A stretch of 64,000 nucleotides of DNA from an uncultured SAR86 cluster bacterium (GTDB lineage: Bacteria; Pseudomonadota; Gammaproteobacteria; Magnimaribacterales; AG-339-G14): NCBI GenBank assembly GCA_902625415.1, contig CACOBG010000002.1, positions 85,783 to 149,782 of the forward strand. Reading direction: 5' to 3'. Below are positions 46,363 through 57,810 of this stretch, piece by piece. The translations under genes and the position numbers were made by a program. The notes under the pieces were generated by a model. It saw nothing but the letters and a program-made list of their open reading frames with translations. It made no database searches and was not told where the DNA came from. Numbering within the stretch: position 1 is the stretch's first letter; every line of letters begins with the position of its first letter.

Positions 46363-46668
46363 ATGGCAAAAAAATCAATGATTGCAAGAGAAATAAAGAG
46401 ACAAAAAACAGTTGAACGCTTTGCTGCTAAAAGGGCAGAGCTAAAAAAGATAATTGCAGATTCTCAATCTTCTGATGAAGATAAGTTTGCTGCTAGAGAG
46501 AAATTGCAAAAACTTCCAAGAGATGCAAATCCAATTCGTCTTCAAAGAAGATGTCAGATAACAGGAAGACCTCATGCTGTATACAGAAAATTTGGTCTTT
46601 CAAGAAATAAATTAAGAGAATTAGCTATGAGAGGAGATGTCCCAGGATTAGTAAAATCAAGCTGGTAA
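46363..46668 (+). CDS. rpsN: 30S ribosomal protein S14 (zinc-free type)
   Basis: uS14 in the 30S head. The 101-residue form is the longer, zinc-independent type: only one Cys is present ([21 protein letters not shown]), not the four of the 61-residue zinc form. It ends [12 protein letters not shown] as usual. The gene lies between L5 and S8. Confidence 0.99.
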   Translation: MAKKSMIAREIKRQKTVERFAAKRAELKKIIADSQSSDEDKFAAREKLQKLPRDANPIRLQRRCQITGRPHAVYRKFGLSRNKLRELAMRGDVPGLVKSSW

Positions 46669-46673
46669 GAATT

Positions 46674-47069
46674 ATGAGTATGCAAGATCCAATTTCAGAC
46701 ATGATAGCAAGAGTTAAAAATGCTCAATCTAGAGGTCATAAAGAAGTACTTCTTGATTCCTCTAAAATTAAGTTCGGTATATGCAAGGTTCTCGAATCAG
46801 AAGGTTATATTAAAAAAGTCGAGCTAGTAGGAGAACAGCCCAAGCAGGAAATTAAAATTACTCTTAAATATTTTGAGGATTTACCTGTTATAAAAGAATT
46901 TGACAGAGCAAGCAAACCAGGGCTCCGTAAGTACTTTTCCTCTGATCAAATTCCTCCTGTTAAAGGAGGTTTGGGTACGGCCATCATGACAACCAGTAAG
47001 GGAATCATTACCAGCGAACAAGCAAAAAAAGAAAAAGTGGGTGGCGAACTAATCTGTACGGTATTTTAA
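46674..47069 (+). CDS. rpsH: 30S ribosomal protein S8
   Basis: uS8 binds the central domain of 16S rRNA and represses the spc operon in E. coli. The 131-residue protein starts MSMQDPISDMIARVKNAQSRG and ends with STSKGIITSEQAKKEKVGGEL-like sequence (the visible block is TTSKGIITSEQA), matching the family. Confidence 0.99.
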   Translation: MSMQDPISDMIARVKNAQSRGHKEVLLDSSKIKFGICKVLESEGYIKKVELVGEQPKQEIKITLKYFEDLPVIKEFDRASKPGLRKYFSSDQIPPVKGGLGTAIMTTSKGIITSEQAKKEKVGGELICTVF

Positions 47070-47070
47070 A

Positions 47071-47610
47071 ATGGCAAGAAATATAAATAGAAAATTACTT
47101 CTTTCTGATGGCGCAAAAGCGTCAATAGCTGAAGACGTTCTATCGATTTCTGGAGCAAAGGGAGAGCTTTCTCTAAATGTGCATGATACTGTAAAAGTTT
47201 CTTTAGAAGAGGATTCAATTCTCTTTAACCCAAAAGACTTGGAGGACAAAACCTCTGTTTCAATGACAAGTACCATGAGATCTCTTACCTTGAATATGAT
47301 AGAAGGTGTCACTAAAGGTTTTGAAAAAAAACTTGAAATTAATGGCGTCGGTTACAGGGTAAAAGTATCAGGAGCAAATCTTGAACTCTCACTTGGCTAT
47401 TCACATCCAATTAATTACAAACTGCCTGATGGAGTTACTGCTGAAGCTCCTACCAATACAGAATTAGTATTGACATCTACTAACAAACAACTTCTAGGTG
47501 ATACGGCCTCAGAGATAAGAGCCTTTAGACCTCCGGAACCTTACAAAGGAAAAGGAGTTAAATATTCCGATGAACATGTAAAAAGAAAAGAATCTAAGAA
47601 AACTGCCTAA
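47071..47610 (+). CDS. rplF: 50S ribosomal protein L6
   Basis: uL6 lies near the sarcin-ricin loop. The 179-residue protein has two related domains; VNGVGYR-like [23 protein letters not shown] and the C-terminal [16 protein letters not shown] are the signatures. It follows rpsH by one base and precedes rplR by one. Confidence 0.99.
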   Translation: MARNINRKLLLSDGAKASIAEDVLSISGAKGELSLNVHDTVKVSLEEDSILFNPKDLEDKTSVSMTSTMRSLTLNMIEGVTKGFEKKLEINGVGYRVKVSGANLELSLGYSHPINYKLPDGVTAEAPTNTELVLTSTNKQLLGDTASEIRAFRPPEPYKGKGVKYSDEHVKRKESKKTA

Positions 47611-47611
47611 G

Positions 47612-47959
47612 ATGAAAAAGATTGAAGCAAGAAATAGAAGAGCAAGAAAACTAAGAAGTCTATCTGAAGGCCTTAATGTTAATAGGCTAGCTATATTTAG
47701 ATCTGCAAAACATATATATGCACAAGTTTTTTCAGTTGATGGAAAACAAATACTTGCACAGGCTTCCTCACTAGATAAAGAGTTAAAAGCTACCAACGGA
47801 GGAAACGTTGAGGCAGCTGAGAAGGTTGGAGAGTTAGTTGCAAAAAGGGCAATTGAGCAAGGGATAAAAAAAGTTACTTTTGATAGGTCTGGCTATAAAT
47901 ATCATGGAAGGGTGAAGTCGCTTGCTGATGGTGCTAGGTCTCAGGGATTAGAATTTTAG
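47612..47959 (+). CDS. rplR: 50S ribosomal protein L18
   Basis: uL18 binds 5S rRNA with L5. The 115-residue protein has [43 protein letters not shown] and ends with [10 protein letters not shown], all standard. The basic N-terminus ([10 protein letters not shown]) contacts rRNA. Confidence 0.99.
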   Translation: MKKIEARNRRARKLRSLSEGLNVNRLAIFRSAKHIYAQVFSVDGKQILAQASSLDKELKATNGGNVEAAEKVGELVAKRAIEQGIKKVTFDRSGYKYHGRVKSLADGARSQGLEF

Positions 47960-47967
47960 AGAAGAAT

Positions 47968-48450
47968 ATGGAAGAAAATTTTGAACAAACAACAGAAGTT
48001 TTAGAAGAAAAACTAGTTGGCGTAAACAGAGTTGCCAAAGTTGTTAAAGGAGGAAGACTATTTGGTTTTACTGCCTTAACTGTAGTAGGTGACGGAAAAG
48101 GAAAAGTTGGATTTGGTAGAGGAAAAGCAAGGGAAGTGCCTATAGCAATTCAAAAAGCATTAGAAAGTGCTAGAAGAAATATGGTTAATGTCGACCTTAA
48201 TGGATCAACTATTCATTACGCAGTAAAAGCTAAACATGGATCGGCAACTGTTTACATGCAGCCTGCTTCACCCGGTACAGGAATTATCGCTGGAGGAGCA
48301 ATGCGAGCAGTCTTAGAGCTTGCTGGCGTAAAAGACGTATTAGCTAAATCATATGGCTCGACAAATCAAATTAATGTTGTAAGAGCTACATTCAAAGGCT
48401 TGTCGGAAATAGAATCACCAGAAAAAGTTGCATTAAGAAGATCAAAATAA
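47968..48450 (+). CDS. rpsE: 30S ribosomal protein S5
   Basis: uS5 acts in decoding fidelity and mRNA entry. The 160-residue protein has [25 protein letters not shown] (spectinomycin loop) and [40 protein letters not shown] follows in the C-terminal domain. It is slightly shorter than E. coli S5 (167). Confidence 0.99.
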   Translation: MEENFEQTTEVLEEKLVGVNRVAKVVKGGRLFGFTALTVVGDGKGKVGFGRGKAREVPIAIQKALESARRNMVNVDLNGSTIHYAVKAKHGSATVYMQPASPGTGIIAGGAMRAVLELAGVKDVLAKSYGSTNQINVVRATFKGLSEIESPEKVALRRSK

Positions 48451-48452
48451 TT

Positions 48453-48641
48453 ATGGCTGAAGAAAAAACAATTTCCGTAAAACAAATTAAAAGCGTTACT
48501 GGGTCTAAAAGAAACCAGAGACTCTCTTTAAAGGGATTGGGCTTAAAAAAAATAAATCATGTCGTGCAAGTCAAAAACACAAAAGAAAATCTTGGCATGA
48601 TAAATAAATGCAGGCATTTAGTAGAGGTAATTGAAGAATAA
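48453..48641 (+). CDS. rpmD: 50S ribosomal protein L30
   Basis: uL30, 62 residues, with VKQIKSVTGSKRNQRLSLKGLGL and the ending MINKCRHLVEVIEE. It is in the usual place between S5 and L15, and shares a base with the rplO start. Confidence 0.97.
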   Translation: MAEEKTISVKQIKSVTGSKRNQRLSLKGLGLKKINHVVQVKNTKENLGMINKCRHLVEVIEE

Positions 48642-49069
48642 TGAAGCTTAACGAATTAAATCCTAGTTTGAAAAATAAACCCACTAAAAGAGTTGGCCGA
48701 GGAGCGGGTTCTGGCTTAGGCAAAACTTCTGGTAAAGGGCATAAAGGTCAAAAAGCAAGGTCTGGAGGAAAGGTTCGTCCTGGATTTGAAGGCGGACAAA
48801 TGCCAATTCAACAAAGATTACCTAAATTTGGTTTTACCTCTAGATCATCAAAATACAAAACACATATCAAACTTGGTGATCTAAACAATTTATCTGAAGA
48901 CGTTATTGATTTAGATGTCTTAAAGGCAAATAAACTGATTTCAAGAATAACAAAAGAAGTTAAGGTAATTAATTCTGGTGAGTTAAAAAAAGCCATCAAA
49001 ATAAAAGGTCTAAAAATTTCAAAAACTGCTTCAGAGCAAGTTAAAAAATCTGGAGGCGAGGTAGGTTAA
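48641..49069 (+). CDS. rplO: 50S ribosomal protein L15
   Basis: uL15 spans the large subunit. The 142-residue protein has the glycine-rich KRVGRGAGSGLGKTSGKGHKG and KARSGGKVRPGFEGGQMP, followed by a small globular C-terminal domain. Its stop shares one base with the secY start. Confidence 0.99.
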   Translation: MKLNELNPSLKNKPTKRVGRGAGSGLGKTSGKGHKGQKARSGGKVRPGFEGGQMPIQQRLPKFGFTSRSSKYKTHIKLGDLNNLSEDVIDLDVLKANKLISRITKEVKVINSGELKKAIKIKGLKISKTASEQVKKSGGEVG

Positions 49070-50373
49070 TGGCGGCTATTAATCCCAAATCCTCTGGCCT
49101 TTCAGAACTTTGGTCAAGACTGAGATTTGTCTTACTAGCACTTATCATCTATAGGATTGGAACTCATATACCTGTTCCTGGAATAGACCCTGTCAAAATT
49201 TCTTCTTTATTTGACCAAAATCAAGGAACCTTGCTTGGCTTGTTCAATATGTTTTCTGGGGGTGCTTTGGAAAGAATGAGCATCATGGCTCTTAACGTAG
49301 TTCCTTATATTACTGCGGCTATTGTGATGAATCTTTTAGAAGCAACCACTCCAAGTTTAAAGAAAATGTTTAGACAAGAAGGAGAACAAGGTAGGAGAAA
49401 AAGAACCCATTATGTGCGTTTAGGAACTTTGCTTCTAGCAATATTTCAATCTATGGGATTTGCAATTGCTCTTTCTTCTCAAGGAATGGCAATAGATCCT
49501 GGCTCCATGTTCATTTTTACTGCGGTGGTCTCTTTCGTTACAGGCACAATGTTTTTAGTTTGGCTTGGAGAGCAAGTAAATGAAAGAGGAATTGGAAATG
49601 GTATTTCGCTAATTATTTTCGCAAGTATTGTATCTGGTTTGCCAAGTGCAATTGGACAATCTTTTGAAGGGGCAAGACAAGGAGAAATAAGTCTCATCTT
49701 GCTTCTTACAGTTGCCTTTATGGCGATACTTGCCATTTCTTTCATAGTTTGGGTAGAAAGAGCACAAAGAAGAGTTACTGTAAATTACGCCAGAAGAAAT
49801 CCTAACCAAATGGCTATGGGACAAGCTTCGCATGTTCCATTAAAAGTAAACATGTCAGGAGTAATTCCCGCTATTTTTGCAAGCAGTATAGTTCTTTTTC
49901 CAGCATCAATTAGTTCCTGGTTTGGACAAAGTGAAGGGATGGAGTGGCTGCAAGAAGTATCCTTGGCATTAAGTCCTGGACAACCTTTATACGTAGTCGT
50001 GTTTTCTATTTTGATTGCTTATTTTTGCTTTTTTTACACTGCGATACAGTTTCCAGCAAAAGATATTTCAGATAACTTGAAAAGGTCTGGCGGCTTCCTT
50101 CCTGGAATTAGACCGGGAGGCCACACGGAAGAATACATTGATAATGTTATGTCCAGACTGACAGTCTGGGGATCTATTTATATGATAATGATTTGTTTAT
50201 TACCCCAGTTTTTAATTGTATCTGCAAACGTTCCTTTTTACCTGGGAGGAACTTCACTTTTAATTGCTGTAGTGGTGGTAATGGACTTCATGGCTCAGGT
50301 ACAATCACACCTTTTATCGAGTCAGTATCAGTCTTTGATGAAGAAAGCTAATTTGAAAGGGTTTAAAAGATAA
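49069..50373 (+). CDS. secY: Preprotein translocase subunit SecY
   Basis: SecY is the channel of the Sec translocon in the inner membrane. The 434-residue protein has ten membrane spans. [12 protein letters not shown] (TM1 plug region, about 26-37), [10 protein letters not shown]-like [27 protein letters not shown], and the cytosolic loop [17 protein letters not shown] that binds SecA and the ribosome are diagnostic. It works with SecE (in this block) and SecA (in this window). Confidence 0.99.
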   Translation: MAAINPKSSGLSELWSRLRFVLLALIIYRIGTHIPVPGIDPVKISSLFDQNQGTLLGLFNMFSGGALERMSIMALNVVPYITAAIVMNLLEATTPSLKKMFRQEGEQGRRKRTHYVRLGTLLLAIFQSMGFAIALSSQGMAIDPGSMFIFTAVVSFVTGTMFLVWLGEQVNERGIGNGISLIIFASIVSGLPSAIGQSFEGARQGEISLILLLTVAFMAILAISFIVWVERAQRRVTVNYARRNPNQMAMGQASHVPLKVNMSGVIPAIFASSIVLFPASISSWFGQSEGMEWLQEVSLALSPGQPLYVVVFSILIAYFCFFYTAIQFPAKDISDNLKRSGGFLPGIRPGGHTEEYIDNVMSRLTVWGSIYMIMICLLPQFLIVSANVPFYLGGTSLLIAVVVVMDFMAQVQSHLLSSQYQSLMKKANLKGFKR

Positions 50374-50374
50374 A

Positions 50375-50491
50375 ATGAAAGTAAGAGCATCGGTAAAAAA
50401 AATATGCAAAGATTGCAAGCTTGTTAAGAGAAGAGGCACAGTTTATGTAATCTGCAAAACTGATCAAAAACACAAACAGAGGCAAGGATAA
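50375..50491 (+). CDS. rpmJ: 50S ribosomal protein L36 (zinc-binding type)
   Basis: At 38 residues this gene is too short for the ORF track. [15 protein letters not shown] has the first zinc pair CxxC, and [16 protein letters not shown] supplies the third Cys and His, so it is the C+ zinc-ribbon form. It lies one base after the secY stop and its own stop shares one base with rpsM, the canonical place. Confidence 0.96.
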   Translation: MKVRASVKKICKDCKLVKRRGTVYVICKTDQKHKQRQG

Positions 50492-50847
50492 TGGCAAGGG
50501 TAGCTGGAGTAAACATACCTGATAAAAAGCAGGCTTGGATATCATTGACACATATTTTCGGAATAGGTAGAACAACTGCCTTGAAAATTTGTGAAACGAC
50601 AGGTATCAAGTTTGATACAAAGATTTCTGCATTAAACGAACAAGAATTAGAGAAGTTGAGAAAAGAAGTAGGTAATTACCTTGTAGAAGGAGATCTAAGA
50701 AGAGAGGTTAGCACCAACATCAAAAGGTTAATGGACCTCGGTACTTTAAGGGGCATCAGGCACAGAAAAAGACTACCTGTAAGAGGTCAAAGAACGAAGA
50801 CAAACGCTAGGACTAGAAAAGGGCCTAGAAAACCAATCAGAAGATAA
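50491..50847 (+). CDS. rpsM: 30S ribosomal protein S13
   Basis: uS13 forms a bridge between the subunits. The 118-residue protein has [20 protein letters not shown], the GIGRTTA helix-hairpin-helix, and [21 protein letters not shown], as in other bacteria. It opens the alpha operon. Confidence 0.99.
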   Translation: MARVAGVNIPDKKQAWISLTHIFGIGRTTALKICETTGIKFDTKISALNEQELEKLRKEVGNYLVEGDLRREVSTNIKRLMDLGTLRGIRHRKRLPVRGQRTKTNARTRKGPRKPIRR

Positions 50848-50849
50848 TA

Positions 50850-51239
50850 ATGGCAAAAGAAAAAGGAAAGAAGACAAAAAGTTCTAAGTCAGTTGCAAGC
50901 GAAGGCGTAGCTCATATTCTTGCAACTTTTAATAATACGATTATTAATATTACTGACAAAAAAGGTAATACGATCTCTTGGTCAAGTTCAGGGGCAAATG
51001 GATTTAAAGGCTCAAGAAAAAGCACTCCATTTGCTGCTCAAATTGCCGCAACTAAAGCAGGAGAACAAGCTATGAATTTAGGTCTGTCGGAAGTGGAAGT
51101 GGAAGTTTCAGGTCCTGGATCTGGTAGAGAGTCAGCGGTAAGAGCTTTAAACGGTTGTGGTCTAAAAATTACAAAAATTTCAGACGTCACACCAATTCCA
51201 CATAATGGTTGTAGACCGCCTAAAAAGAGAAGAGTGTAA
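50850..51239 (+). CDS. rpsK: 30S ribosomal protein S11
   Basis: uS11 lies on the 30S platform. The 129-residue protein has [36 protein letters not shown] and ends with [17 protein letters not shown]-type sequence. It lies two bases after rpsM and two before rpsD. Confidence 0.99.
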   Translation: MAKEKGKKTKSSKSVASEGVAHILATFNNTIINITDKKGNTISWSSSGANGFKGSRKSTPFAAQIAATKAGEQAMNLGLSEVEVEVSGPGSGRESAVRALNGCGLKITKISDVTPIPHNGCRPPKKRRV

Positions 51240-51241
51240 TC

Positions 51242-51862
51242 ATGGCAAGATATAGAGGACCAAAAATTAAACTCTCTAGAAGAGAAGGTACTGATCTCCA
51301 ACTCAAAAGTGGATACAGATCCTATGAATCCAAGGCTAGGTCAGAAAACCCTCCTGGCGTCCATGGATTAAGAAGAGGTAGGCTTTCAGATTATGGTATG
51401 CAATTAAGAGAAAAGCAGAAAGTAAAAAGAATGTATGGGGTCCTTGAAAAACAGTTTAGAAATTATTACAAAAGAGCAGCTCGTCAGAAGGGCGAAACCG
51501 GTACTAATTTATTACTTTTTTTAGAAAAAAGACTTGATAACGTTCTTTACAGACTTGGCTTTGCATCAACCAGAGCCGAGGCAAGGCAACTAGTCAGTCA
51601 TAAATCTGTCTTAGTGAATGGAAAAACAGTAAATATTCCTTCTTATCAGGTTGCTGAAGGCGATGAGATTTCAATAGCGGCAAAATCGCAGTCTCAAAAA
51701 AGAATTACACAGGCTTTATCTTTAAGCGAACAAAGAGAAGAATGTGAATGGGTATCAGTAGATAAATCTAAATTTACCGGTACTTTTAAAAATTTACCTA
51801 CGAGAGAGTTGCTAAGTAGTGAAATAAACGAAAACTACATAGTAGAGCTTTACTCAAGGTAA
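51242..51862 (+). CDS. rpsD: 30S ribosomal protein S4
   Basis: uS4 starts 30S assembly and represses the alpha operon in E. coli. The 206-residue protein (E. coli 206) starts [19 protein letters not shown] and has the S4 RNA-binding domain with [24 protein letters not shown]. The N-terminal block lacks the four-Cys zinc site found in some bacteria. Confidence 0.99.
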   Translation: MARYRGPKIKLSRREGTDLQLKSGYRSYESKARSENPPGVHGLRRGRLSDYGMQLREKQKVKRMYGVLEKQFRNYYKRAARQKGETGTNLLLFLEKRLDNVLYRLGFASTRAEARQLVSHKSVLVNGKTVNIPSYQVAEGDEISIAAKSQSQKRITQALSLSEQREECEWVSVDKSKFTGTFKNLPTRELLSSEINENYIVELYSR

Positions 51863-51884
51863 AAAATCTAAATTTGAGGATCAT

Positions 51885-52877
51885 ATGACAGACAATTTTG
51901 ACATTATCAAGGATTTCTTAACTCCAAAAGAAATTATCGTTGAGGAAGTAAATCCTAATCATTCAAAAATTATATTAGAGCCTTTGGAAAGAGGATTTGG
52001 CCACACATTAGGAAATGCTTTAAGAAGGATTATTCTATCTTCTATACCCGGCTCATGTGTTGCTGAAGCAAAAATTGATGGGGTTTTGCATGAATTCTCA
52101 ACAATTGATGGGGTTGCAGAAGACGTGATAAACATACTTTTAAATTTAAAAGGTATAGCCGTACGAATGATGGATGTTGAAGAAGCAGAATTATCTGTTG
52201 AGAAATCTGGAACGGGTAAGTTAACTGCAGGAGATTTTGAACTTCCTGCTGGTGTAGAAATCATTAACCCAGATCATCAGATTGCAACTCTTGCTGATAA
52301 TGGCAGTATAAAAATGTCTATCAAAGTTAAAAAAGGTAGGGGTTACGATCCAGTAATAATCAGCGCTACTGAGGAAGGAGAAAGTAAAGAAGTTGGATTG
52401 TTAAGACTAGATGCTTCTTATTCACCAATAGAAAAGGTTGCTTATCAAGTTGAAAACACAAGGGTAGAAAATAGAACAGATCTCGATAAGCTTATTTTAG
52501 ATGTTCATACTAATGGCACAATTGACCCAGAAGAAATTTTGAGATTAGCAGCAACTATTTTACAAAGACAATTGATTGCATTTGCTGAACTTGGGTTTGA
52601 AACCGAAGAGGAAGAAGAAGAAGAGATTCCTCCAGTTGATCCAATTATGCTTCGTCCTGTTGATGAATTGGAACTTACTGTTAGATCGGCAAATTGTTTG
52701 AAAGTAGAGAAAATTTATTACATTGGTGATCTTGTTACTAGAAAAGAATCAGATCTATTAAAAACACCGAACCTTGGAAGAAAGTCTCTGAATGAAATTA
52801 AAGATGTATTAGCAGCTAGGGGATTATCTTTGGGATTGGAACTAGATAACTGGCCGCCTTCAAATATAGAAAGTTAA
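51885..52877 (+). CDS. rpoA: DNA-directed RNA polymerase subunit alpha
   Basis: Alpha dimerises to start RNA polymerase assembly and its C-terminal domain contacts DNA and activators. The 330-residue protein has the N-terminal domain with [19 protein letters not shown] (about 32-50) and the C-terminal domain with [19 protein letters not shown] and [19 protein letters not shown]. The linker between them has seven consecutive Glu (residues 241-247), replacing a mixed-charge linker. It ends at the rplQ ATG with a one-base overlap. Confidence 0.99.
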   Translation: MTDNFDIIKDFLTPKEIIVEEVNPNHSKIILEPLERGFGHTLGNALRRIILSSIPGSCVAEAKIDGVLHEFSTIDGVAEDVINILLNLKGIAVRMMDVEEAELSVEKSGTGKLTAGDFELPAGVEIINPDHQIATLADNGSIKMSIKVKKGRGYDPVIISATEEGESKEVGLLRLDASYSPIEKVAYQVENTRVENRTDLDKLILDVHTNGTIDPEEILRLAATILQRQLIAFAELGFETEEEEEEEIPPVDPIMLRPVDELELTVRSANCLKVEKIYYIGDLVTRKESDLLKTPNLGRKSLNEIKDVLAARGLSLGLELDNWPPSNIES

Positions 52878-53284
52878 TGAGTAATTTAAAAAGAGGCAGA
52901 ACCTTTGGTAGAAATAGCTCCAGAAGAAAGGCGCTATTTCAAGCTTTAGCTATTTCTTTAATAGAACATGAAGGTATTAAAACAACTTTACCTAAAGCTA
53001 AAGAATTAAGGTCATTCATTGAACCATTGATAACCCTTGCTAAAAAAGATTCTGTCAGCAATCGCAGACTAGCTTTTTCAAAGTTAAGAAATAAGTCCGC
53101 AGTAGGGAAACTCTTTTCTGACTTAGGTCCAAGATTTAAAGAAAGGCCTGGAGGCTATTCCAGAATTATTAAGATCGGTTTCAGAAAAGGAGACGCTGCT
53201 CCAATTGCTTTTATTGAACTCGTAGATAGATCGATCGAAGACGAAATTGAAGTCGATACTCCAGCAGAGCCTGAAAAAGCCTAA
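52877..53284 (+). CDS. rplQ: 50S ribosomal protein L17
   Basis: bL17 surrounds the tunnel exit. The 135-residue protein has the core [25 protein letters not shown] and the ending [18 protein letters not shown], plus an acidic tail ([19 protein letters not shown]). It closes the 29-kb plus-strand block; the converging uvrA stop lies 12 bases away, with no clear terminator between. Confidence 0.98.
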   Translation: MSNLKRGRTFGRNSSRRKALFQALAISLIEHEGIKTTLPKAKELRSFIEPLITLAKKDSVSNRRLAFSKLRNKSAVGKLFSDLGPRFKERPGGYSRIIKIGFRKGDAAPIAFIELVDRSIEDEIEVDTPAEPEKA

Positions 53285-53296
53285 TATGTAATTTTT

Positions 53297-56098
53297 TTAT
53301 AAAAACTTTCCAGTATAGGACTTTTTGCATTTAGCTAGCTGATTAATATCTCCAGCAGCAACTATTTCTCCTCCACCATTTCCCCCTTCGGGTCCAATAT
53401 CAATAATCCAATCAGAGTTTCTGACCACATCTAAATTATGTTCAATCACAACAATTGTGTTTCCTTGAGAGTTTAATTTTTGTAAAACGTCCATTAGTAG
53501 CTGGACATCATGAAAGTGTAAACCTGTTGTCGGTTCATCTAATAAATAAATTGTTTTACCTGTAGAAGTTTTAGAAAGTTCTTTAGCTAGCTTAACTCTT
53601 TGAGCCTCTCCTCCAGATAGAGTTGTAGCTGGCTGTCCTAACCTCAAATAGCCAAGGCCTACTTGATTCAAAGTATCGAGTTTTTTCTTGATTTTTGGGA
53701 CGGCTTCAAAAAATAAAGAAGCTTGTTCAACAGTCATATTTAGAACTTCTGAGATATTCTTGCTTTTATATTTAACCGTTAAGGTTTCGTTGTTGTATCT
53801 CTTTCCATTACATACGTCACATTTAACATAAACATCTGGGAGAAAATGCATCTCTACTTTTATCATTCCATCTCCCTCACAGGCTTCACATCTTCCTCCT
53901 CTGACATTAAAGCTAAACCTTCCAGGTTTGTATCCTTTAGCTCTAGCCTCTTGAGTTCCGGCAAAAAGTTCTCTTATTGGAGTGAAAATACCTGTATAAG
54001 TTACTGGGTTAGATCGCGGGGTTCTACCTATGGGACTTTGACTTATTTCAATAACTTTATCGACAAGTTCCGTTCCTTCTATTTTTTCAAAAGCCTCAGT
54101 TTTCATGGAACTTTTACTTAAAATATTCGACAGAGCAGGATAGAGCGTTTGATTTATCAAAGTAGATTTTCCAGAACCAGAGACTCCTGTAATAGAAATT
54201 ATATTCCCCAAGGGAATTTCCAAATCTACATTTTTAAGGTTATTTCCTGTACATCCCGATAACTTGATTTTTCCTTTATCTGTAATTTTTTTCTTTTTTT
54301 CTATTTGAATTCTCTTTTTTCCAAAAACATATTGAGAGGTAAGAGAATTTTTGGCTTTCTTAAGAGATTCAACATTTCCAGAGAAACAAACTTCTCCTCC
54401 ATGGATTCCTGCTTTTGGACCTATATCTATAATGTGGTCTGCTTCTTCAATTGTTTCTTGATCATGTTCTACAACGATAACGGTATTACCTAGTTCTTTG
54501 AGTCTTTTTAGAGTAGATAAAAGCTTTTTGTTATCTCTTTGATGTAAGCCTATAGAAGGTTCATCAAGAATGTAGGTTACTCCCACTAAGCCGGCACCAA
54601 TTTGTGAAGCAAGCCTAATTCTCTGGGCTTCACCTCCACTTAAAGTTTCAGCGCTTCTAGAAAGAGTAAGGTAGTTAAGACCAACATCAGATAGGAATGT
54701 TAAGCGCTCTTTAATTTCTTTAATTATTTTTATTGCAATTTCTCCCTTGACCCCTGTCAAAGTTAATTTTTTAAAAAAACTTAGAGCATCACCAATTGTC
54801 ATGCCTACAATTTCAGGTAATGAAAATTTATTTATAAATACACTTCTTGCTTCTAAGTTTAATCTAGTTCCGTTGCACTCATCACAGAGGGTATTCGTCA
54901 TAAACTTTGCATAATATTCTCGTCTAAAATTCGAATCAGTATCTCCAAGTCTTCTTTCAATATTTCTTACAACACCTTCAAAAGGCTTAAAGATCTCTCT
55001 TTTAAAACCTCTTTTAGAAACGTAGCTAAAGTCAACTTCATCATCGCTTCCATATAAGACGATATCTTTTTCTTTTTCTAATAGATCTTCGAAAGGTGTG
55101 TCTAGAGAAAAACCAAAAGTTTGACTAACTCTATTTAACAAATACCTGTTGTGATAAGTGTGACTAGCATCCCAATCCTTTATGGCTCCCTGATTTAGAC
55201 TAAGTTCTGGTCTAACAATTAATTTAGATAAATCTATTTTTGATTTATATCCCAAACCATCACAAGATGGACAAGCGCCAGATGGACTATTAAATGAAAA
55301 CAATCTCGGTTCTAATTCTTGAATACTAAAGCCACATTTAGGGCAGGCCATTTTAGTTGAAAATGCATCAAAACTTTTTTTATCATCCATATCCTGAATT
55401 TCTACCAACCCATTAGACTCAGAGACACAAGTCTCTAAAGACTGTATGAGACGACTATTGTTTTTTGAGTCAATGGTTAGTCTGTCAATCACAATGGATA
55501 TTGAATGTTTTTTATTTTTATCTAGCTTGATTTGATCACTTAAATCGTAAACTGCTCCATTTACAGTTACTCTCACATATCCTTTCATGAGGAGATCATT
55601 AAATAAGTTCAAATGCTCTCCTTTTTGTTCTTTAATTACAGGAGCTAAAATGAAAACTCTTTTTTTGTTAAAACTTTTTAGTATTTTTTTACCTATTTGA
55701 TCAATGGTCTGGCCTTCAAGAGAGATATTATGATCCAAGCATTTTGCAGTTCCTGATCGTGCATAAAGTAATCTAAGATAATCATAAATTTCTGTCACAG
55801 TCCCAACCGTTGATCTTGGATTATGAGAAGTTGATTTTTGCTCAATGGATATAGCAGGAGATAGTCCTTCTATGGTATCAACCTCGGGTTTATCCATGAC
55901 TGAAAGAAATTGTCTAGCATAAGCAGAAAGGGACTCTACATATCTTCTTTGGCCTTCAGCATATAAGGTATCAAATGCAAGAGAGGATTTTCCTGAGCCA
56001 GAAAGGCCAGTTATCACTGTCAATTTATCTCTAGGTATATCTAAATCGATATTCTTAAGATTATGCTGCTTAGCTCCTTTGACATGGATAAATTTCAT
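53297..56098 (-). CDS. uvrA: Excinuclease ABC subunit A
   Basis: UvrA scans DNA for bulky lesions in nucleotide excision repair. The 933-residue protein (E. coli 940) has two ABC ATPase modules: [16 protein letters not shown] (about 31-46) and [16 protein letters not shown] (about 640-655) Walker A sites, zinc-binding CPKCG/CPSCDG and [19 protein letters not shown] segments, and signatures [12 protein letters not shown] and [12 protein letters not shown]. It is divergent from ssb across 47 bp, as in many gammaproteobacteria, but without a visible LexA box. Confidence 0.98.
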   Translation of the reverse strand: MKFIHVKGAKQHNLKNIDLDIPRDKLTVITGLSGSGKSSLAFDTLYAEGQRRYVESLSAYARQFLSVMDKPEVDTIEGLSPAISIEQKSTSHNPRSTVGTVTEIYDYLRLLYARSGTAKCLDHNISLEGQTIDQIGKKILKSFNKKRVFILAPVIKEQKGEHLNLFNDLLMKGYVRVTVNGAVYDLSDQIKLDKNKKHSISIVIDRLTIDSKNNSRLIQSLETCVSESNGLVEIQDMDDKKSFDAFSTKMACPKCGFSIQELEPRLFSFNSPSGACPSCDGLGYKSKIDLSKLIVRPELSLNQGAIKDWDASHTYHNRYLLNRVSQTFGFSLDTPFEDLLEKEKDIVLYGSDDEVDFSYVSKRGFKREIFKPFEGVVRNIERRLGDTDSNFRREYYAKFMTNTLCDECNGTRLNLEARSVFINKFSLPEIVGMTIGDALSFFKKLTLTGVKGEIAIKIIKEIKERLTFLSDVGLNYLTLSRSAETLSGGEAQRIRLASQIGAGLVGVTYILDEPSIGLHQRDNKKLLSTLKRLKELGNTVIVVEHDQETIEEADHIIDIGPKAGIHGGEVCFSGNVESLKKAKNSLTSQYVFGKKRIQIEKKKKITDKGKIKLSGCTGNNLKNVDLEIPLGNIISITGVSGSGKSTLINQTLYPALSNILSKSSMKTEAFEKIEGTELVDKVIEISQSPIGRTPRSNPVTYTGIFTPIRELFAGTQEARAKGYKPGRFSFNVRGGRCEACEGDGMIKVEMHFLPDVYVKCDVCNGKRYNNETLTVKYKSKNISEVLNMTVEQASLFFEAVPKIKKKLDTLNQVGLGYLRLGQPATTLSGGEAQRVKLAKELSKTSTGKTIYLLDEPTTGLHFHDVQLLMDVLQKLNSQGNTIVVIEHNLDVVRNSDWIIDIGPEGGNGGGEIVAAGDINQLAKCKKSYTGKFL

Positions 56099-56145
56099 TT
56101 ATTTAATTTTTCTTTTAGATTAGACTAACTTAACAGATATCAATT

Positions 56146-56589
56146 ATGGCTCAAAGCGGAATAAATAAGGTTATATTACTTGGAAATTTAGGACAGGATC
56201 CTGAAGTGAGATACACCGCTGGAGGTGTGCCTATAGCAAATGTATCTATTGCTACTTCAAACAGTTGGAAGGATAAAAACTCTGGAGAGACTGTTGAACA
56301 AACAGAATGGCACAGAATTGTTTTCTTTAATCGTCTTGCAGAAATCGTTGAGCAATATCTTAAAAAAGGCTCAAAAATATATGTAGAGGGACAATTAAGA
56401 ACCAACTCCTGGGAAGATAAAAATACTGGAGAAAAAAAATTCAGAACTGAAATTGTTGCAAGAGAAATGCAAATGCTTAGTTCTAGAGGAGAGATGAGTC
56501 AGCAGAACCAAGATTCAGGATTTGATCAGTCTTCGCAAAATTCTCAAGAAGAAAGCGTGCCTTGGGACGATGAAGATATACCGTTTTAA
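56146..56589 (+). CDS. ssb: Single-stranded DNA-binding protein
   Basis: SSB coats single-stranded DNA in replication and repair. The 147-residue protein has the OB fold with [20 protein letters not shown] and the [15 protein letters not shown] strand, a short Gln/Ser-rich linker, and the acidic partner-binding tip WDDEDIPF, which matches the consensus 'DDDIPF'. It is shorter than E. coli SSB (178) mainly in the linker. Its stop overlaps the end of fabB by four bases. Confidence 0.98.
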   Translation: MAQSGINKVILLGNLGQDPEVRYTAGGVPIANVSIATSNSWKDKNSGETVEQTEWHRIVFFNRLAEIVEQYLKKGSKIYVEGQLRTNSWEDKNTGEKKFRTEIVAREMQMLSSRGEMSQQNQDSGFDQSSQNSQEESVPWDDEDIPF

Positions 56590-57809
56590 TTCTTAAATTT
56601 TGAAAGAACCAAACTTACATTGGTTCCACCAAAACCAAAACTATTACTCATAAACGAATCAAATTCTTTTTCTAAAGATTTTTCAGGAATATTTATGCCA
56701 TCTGCTTCAGGAATCGGATCAGTCAAGTTTTTATTTCCGGCAATGAAATTTCCATTCATCATAAGTATGCTGTAAATGCATTCTTGTACACCTGCGGCCC
56801 CTAAAGTATGTCCAGTAAGGGATTTTGTTGAGCTTACTAATGGAATATCATCTTTGAATACTGATTTTATAGCATTCAACTCAATTGGATCTCCAGCAGG
56901 AGTTGAGGTTCCATGGGCATTAAGATAATCAACAGATTTTAAACCGCTCATTTCTAGGGACTTTTTCATGCAATTTTTTGCTCCTTCACCAGACGGAGCA
57001 ACCATATCATCCCCATCGGATGTTGCTGAGTATCCTTTTATTTCAGCATATATTTTCGCTTTTCTTGATAAGGCATGTTCCAACTCTTCAACTATCAGAA
57101 TTCCTCCTCCTCCCGAAATCACAAAACCATCTCTATTTTCGTCAAAAGGTCTTGAGGCCGCTGTAGGGTTTTCATTGTAATTGCTTGATAAAGCTCCCAT
57201 AGCATCGAACAATCCAGATTGCGTCCAATGTTCGTCTTCTGCTCCACCCGCAATAATTACATCTTGATTACCAAGTTGGATTTGCTCCCAAGCCGAACCT
57301 ATACAATGAGCACTGGTTGAGCAAGCTGATGAAATCGAGAAATTTACTCCTTTGATTTTTAAAGAAGTAGCTAGACAAGCCGAAACTGTACTTCCCATAG
57401 TTTGGGTGACACGGTAAGGACCAACTCTTTTAACTCCTTTTTCTCTTAAAATATCTGCTGCATCAACTTGACTTCGGGAAGATGCTCCACCAGAACCCGC
57501 GATGACTCCAATTCTGTCTGTTTCAAAGATACTTTCAGGTAATTCTGAATCTCTTAATGCGTCTAAAGCACTTAAGTAGGAATAAGCTGCAGCTTCTCCC
57601 ATAAATCTAAATAATTTTCTGTCTATTAAATCTTTAAGGTCAATTAAAATTGATCCAGAAACTTTACTTCTAAATCCTAAGTCATTGTATTCATCATTTT
57701 TTGATACTCCCGAAATTCCTTGCCTCAAGGAATTAGATATCTCTTCTAAGTTATTTCCAATGCAGGAAATTGAACCCATTCCTGTAATAACTGCTCTTTT
57801 TTTTGTCAT
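56586..57809 (-). CDS. fabB: Beta-ketoacyl-ACP synthase I
   Basis: FabB extends acyl chains and is essential for unsaturated fatty acids in gammaproteobacteria. From [12 protein letters not shown] the protein is 407 residues. The Cys-His-His triad is visible: [14 protein letters not shown] (nucleophile Cys near 164), [13 protein letters not shown] and [13 protein letters not shown] start at 57809, not the track's 57842, because the extra 11 residues lie in the fabA end region and do not resemble the family. It follows fabA by one base. Confidence 0.96.
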   Translation of the reverse strand: MTKKRAVITGMGSISCIGNNLEEISNSLRQGISGVSKNDEYNDLGFRSKVSGSILIDLKDLIDRKLFRFMGEAAAYSYLSALDALRDSELPESIFETDRIGVIAGSGGASSRSQVDAADILREKGVKRVGPYRVTQTMGSTVSACLATSLKIKGVNFSISSACSTSAHCIGSAWEQIQLGNQDVIIAGGAEDEHWTQSGLFDAMGALSSNYNENPTAASRPFDENRDGFVISGGGGILIVEELEHALSRKAKIYAEIKGYSATSDGDDMVAPSGEGAKNCMKKSLEMSGLKSVDYLNAHGTSTPAGDPIELNAIKSVFKDDIPLVSSTKSLTGHTLGAAGVQECIYSILMMNGNFIAGNKNLTDPIPEADGINIPEKSLEKEFDSFMSNSFGFGGTNVSLVLSKFKN

Positions 57810-57810
57810 G

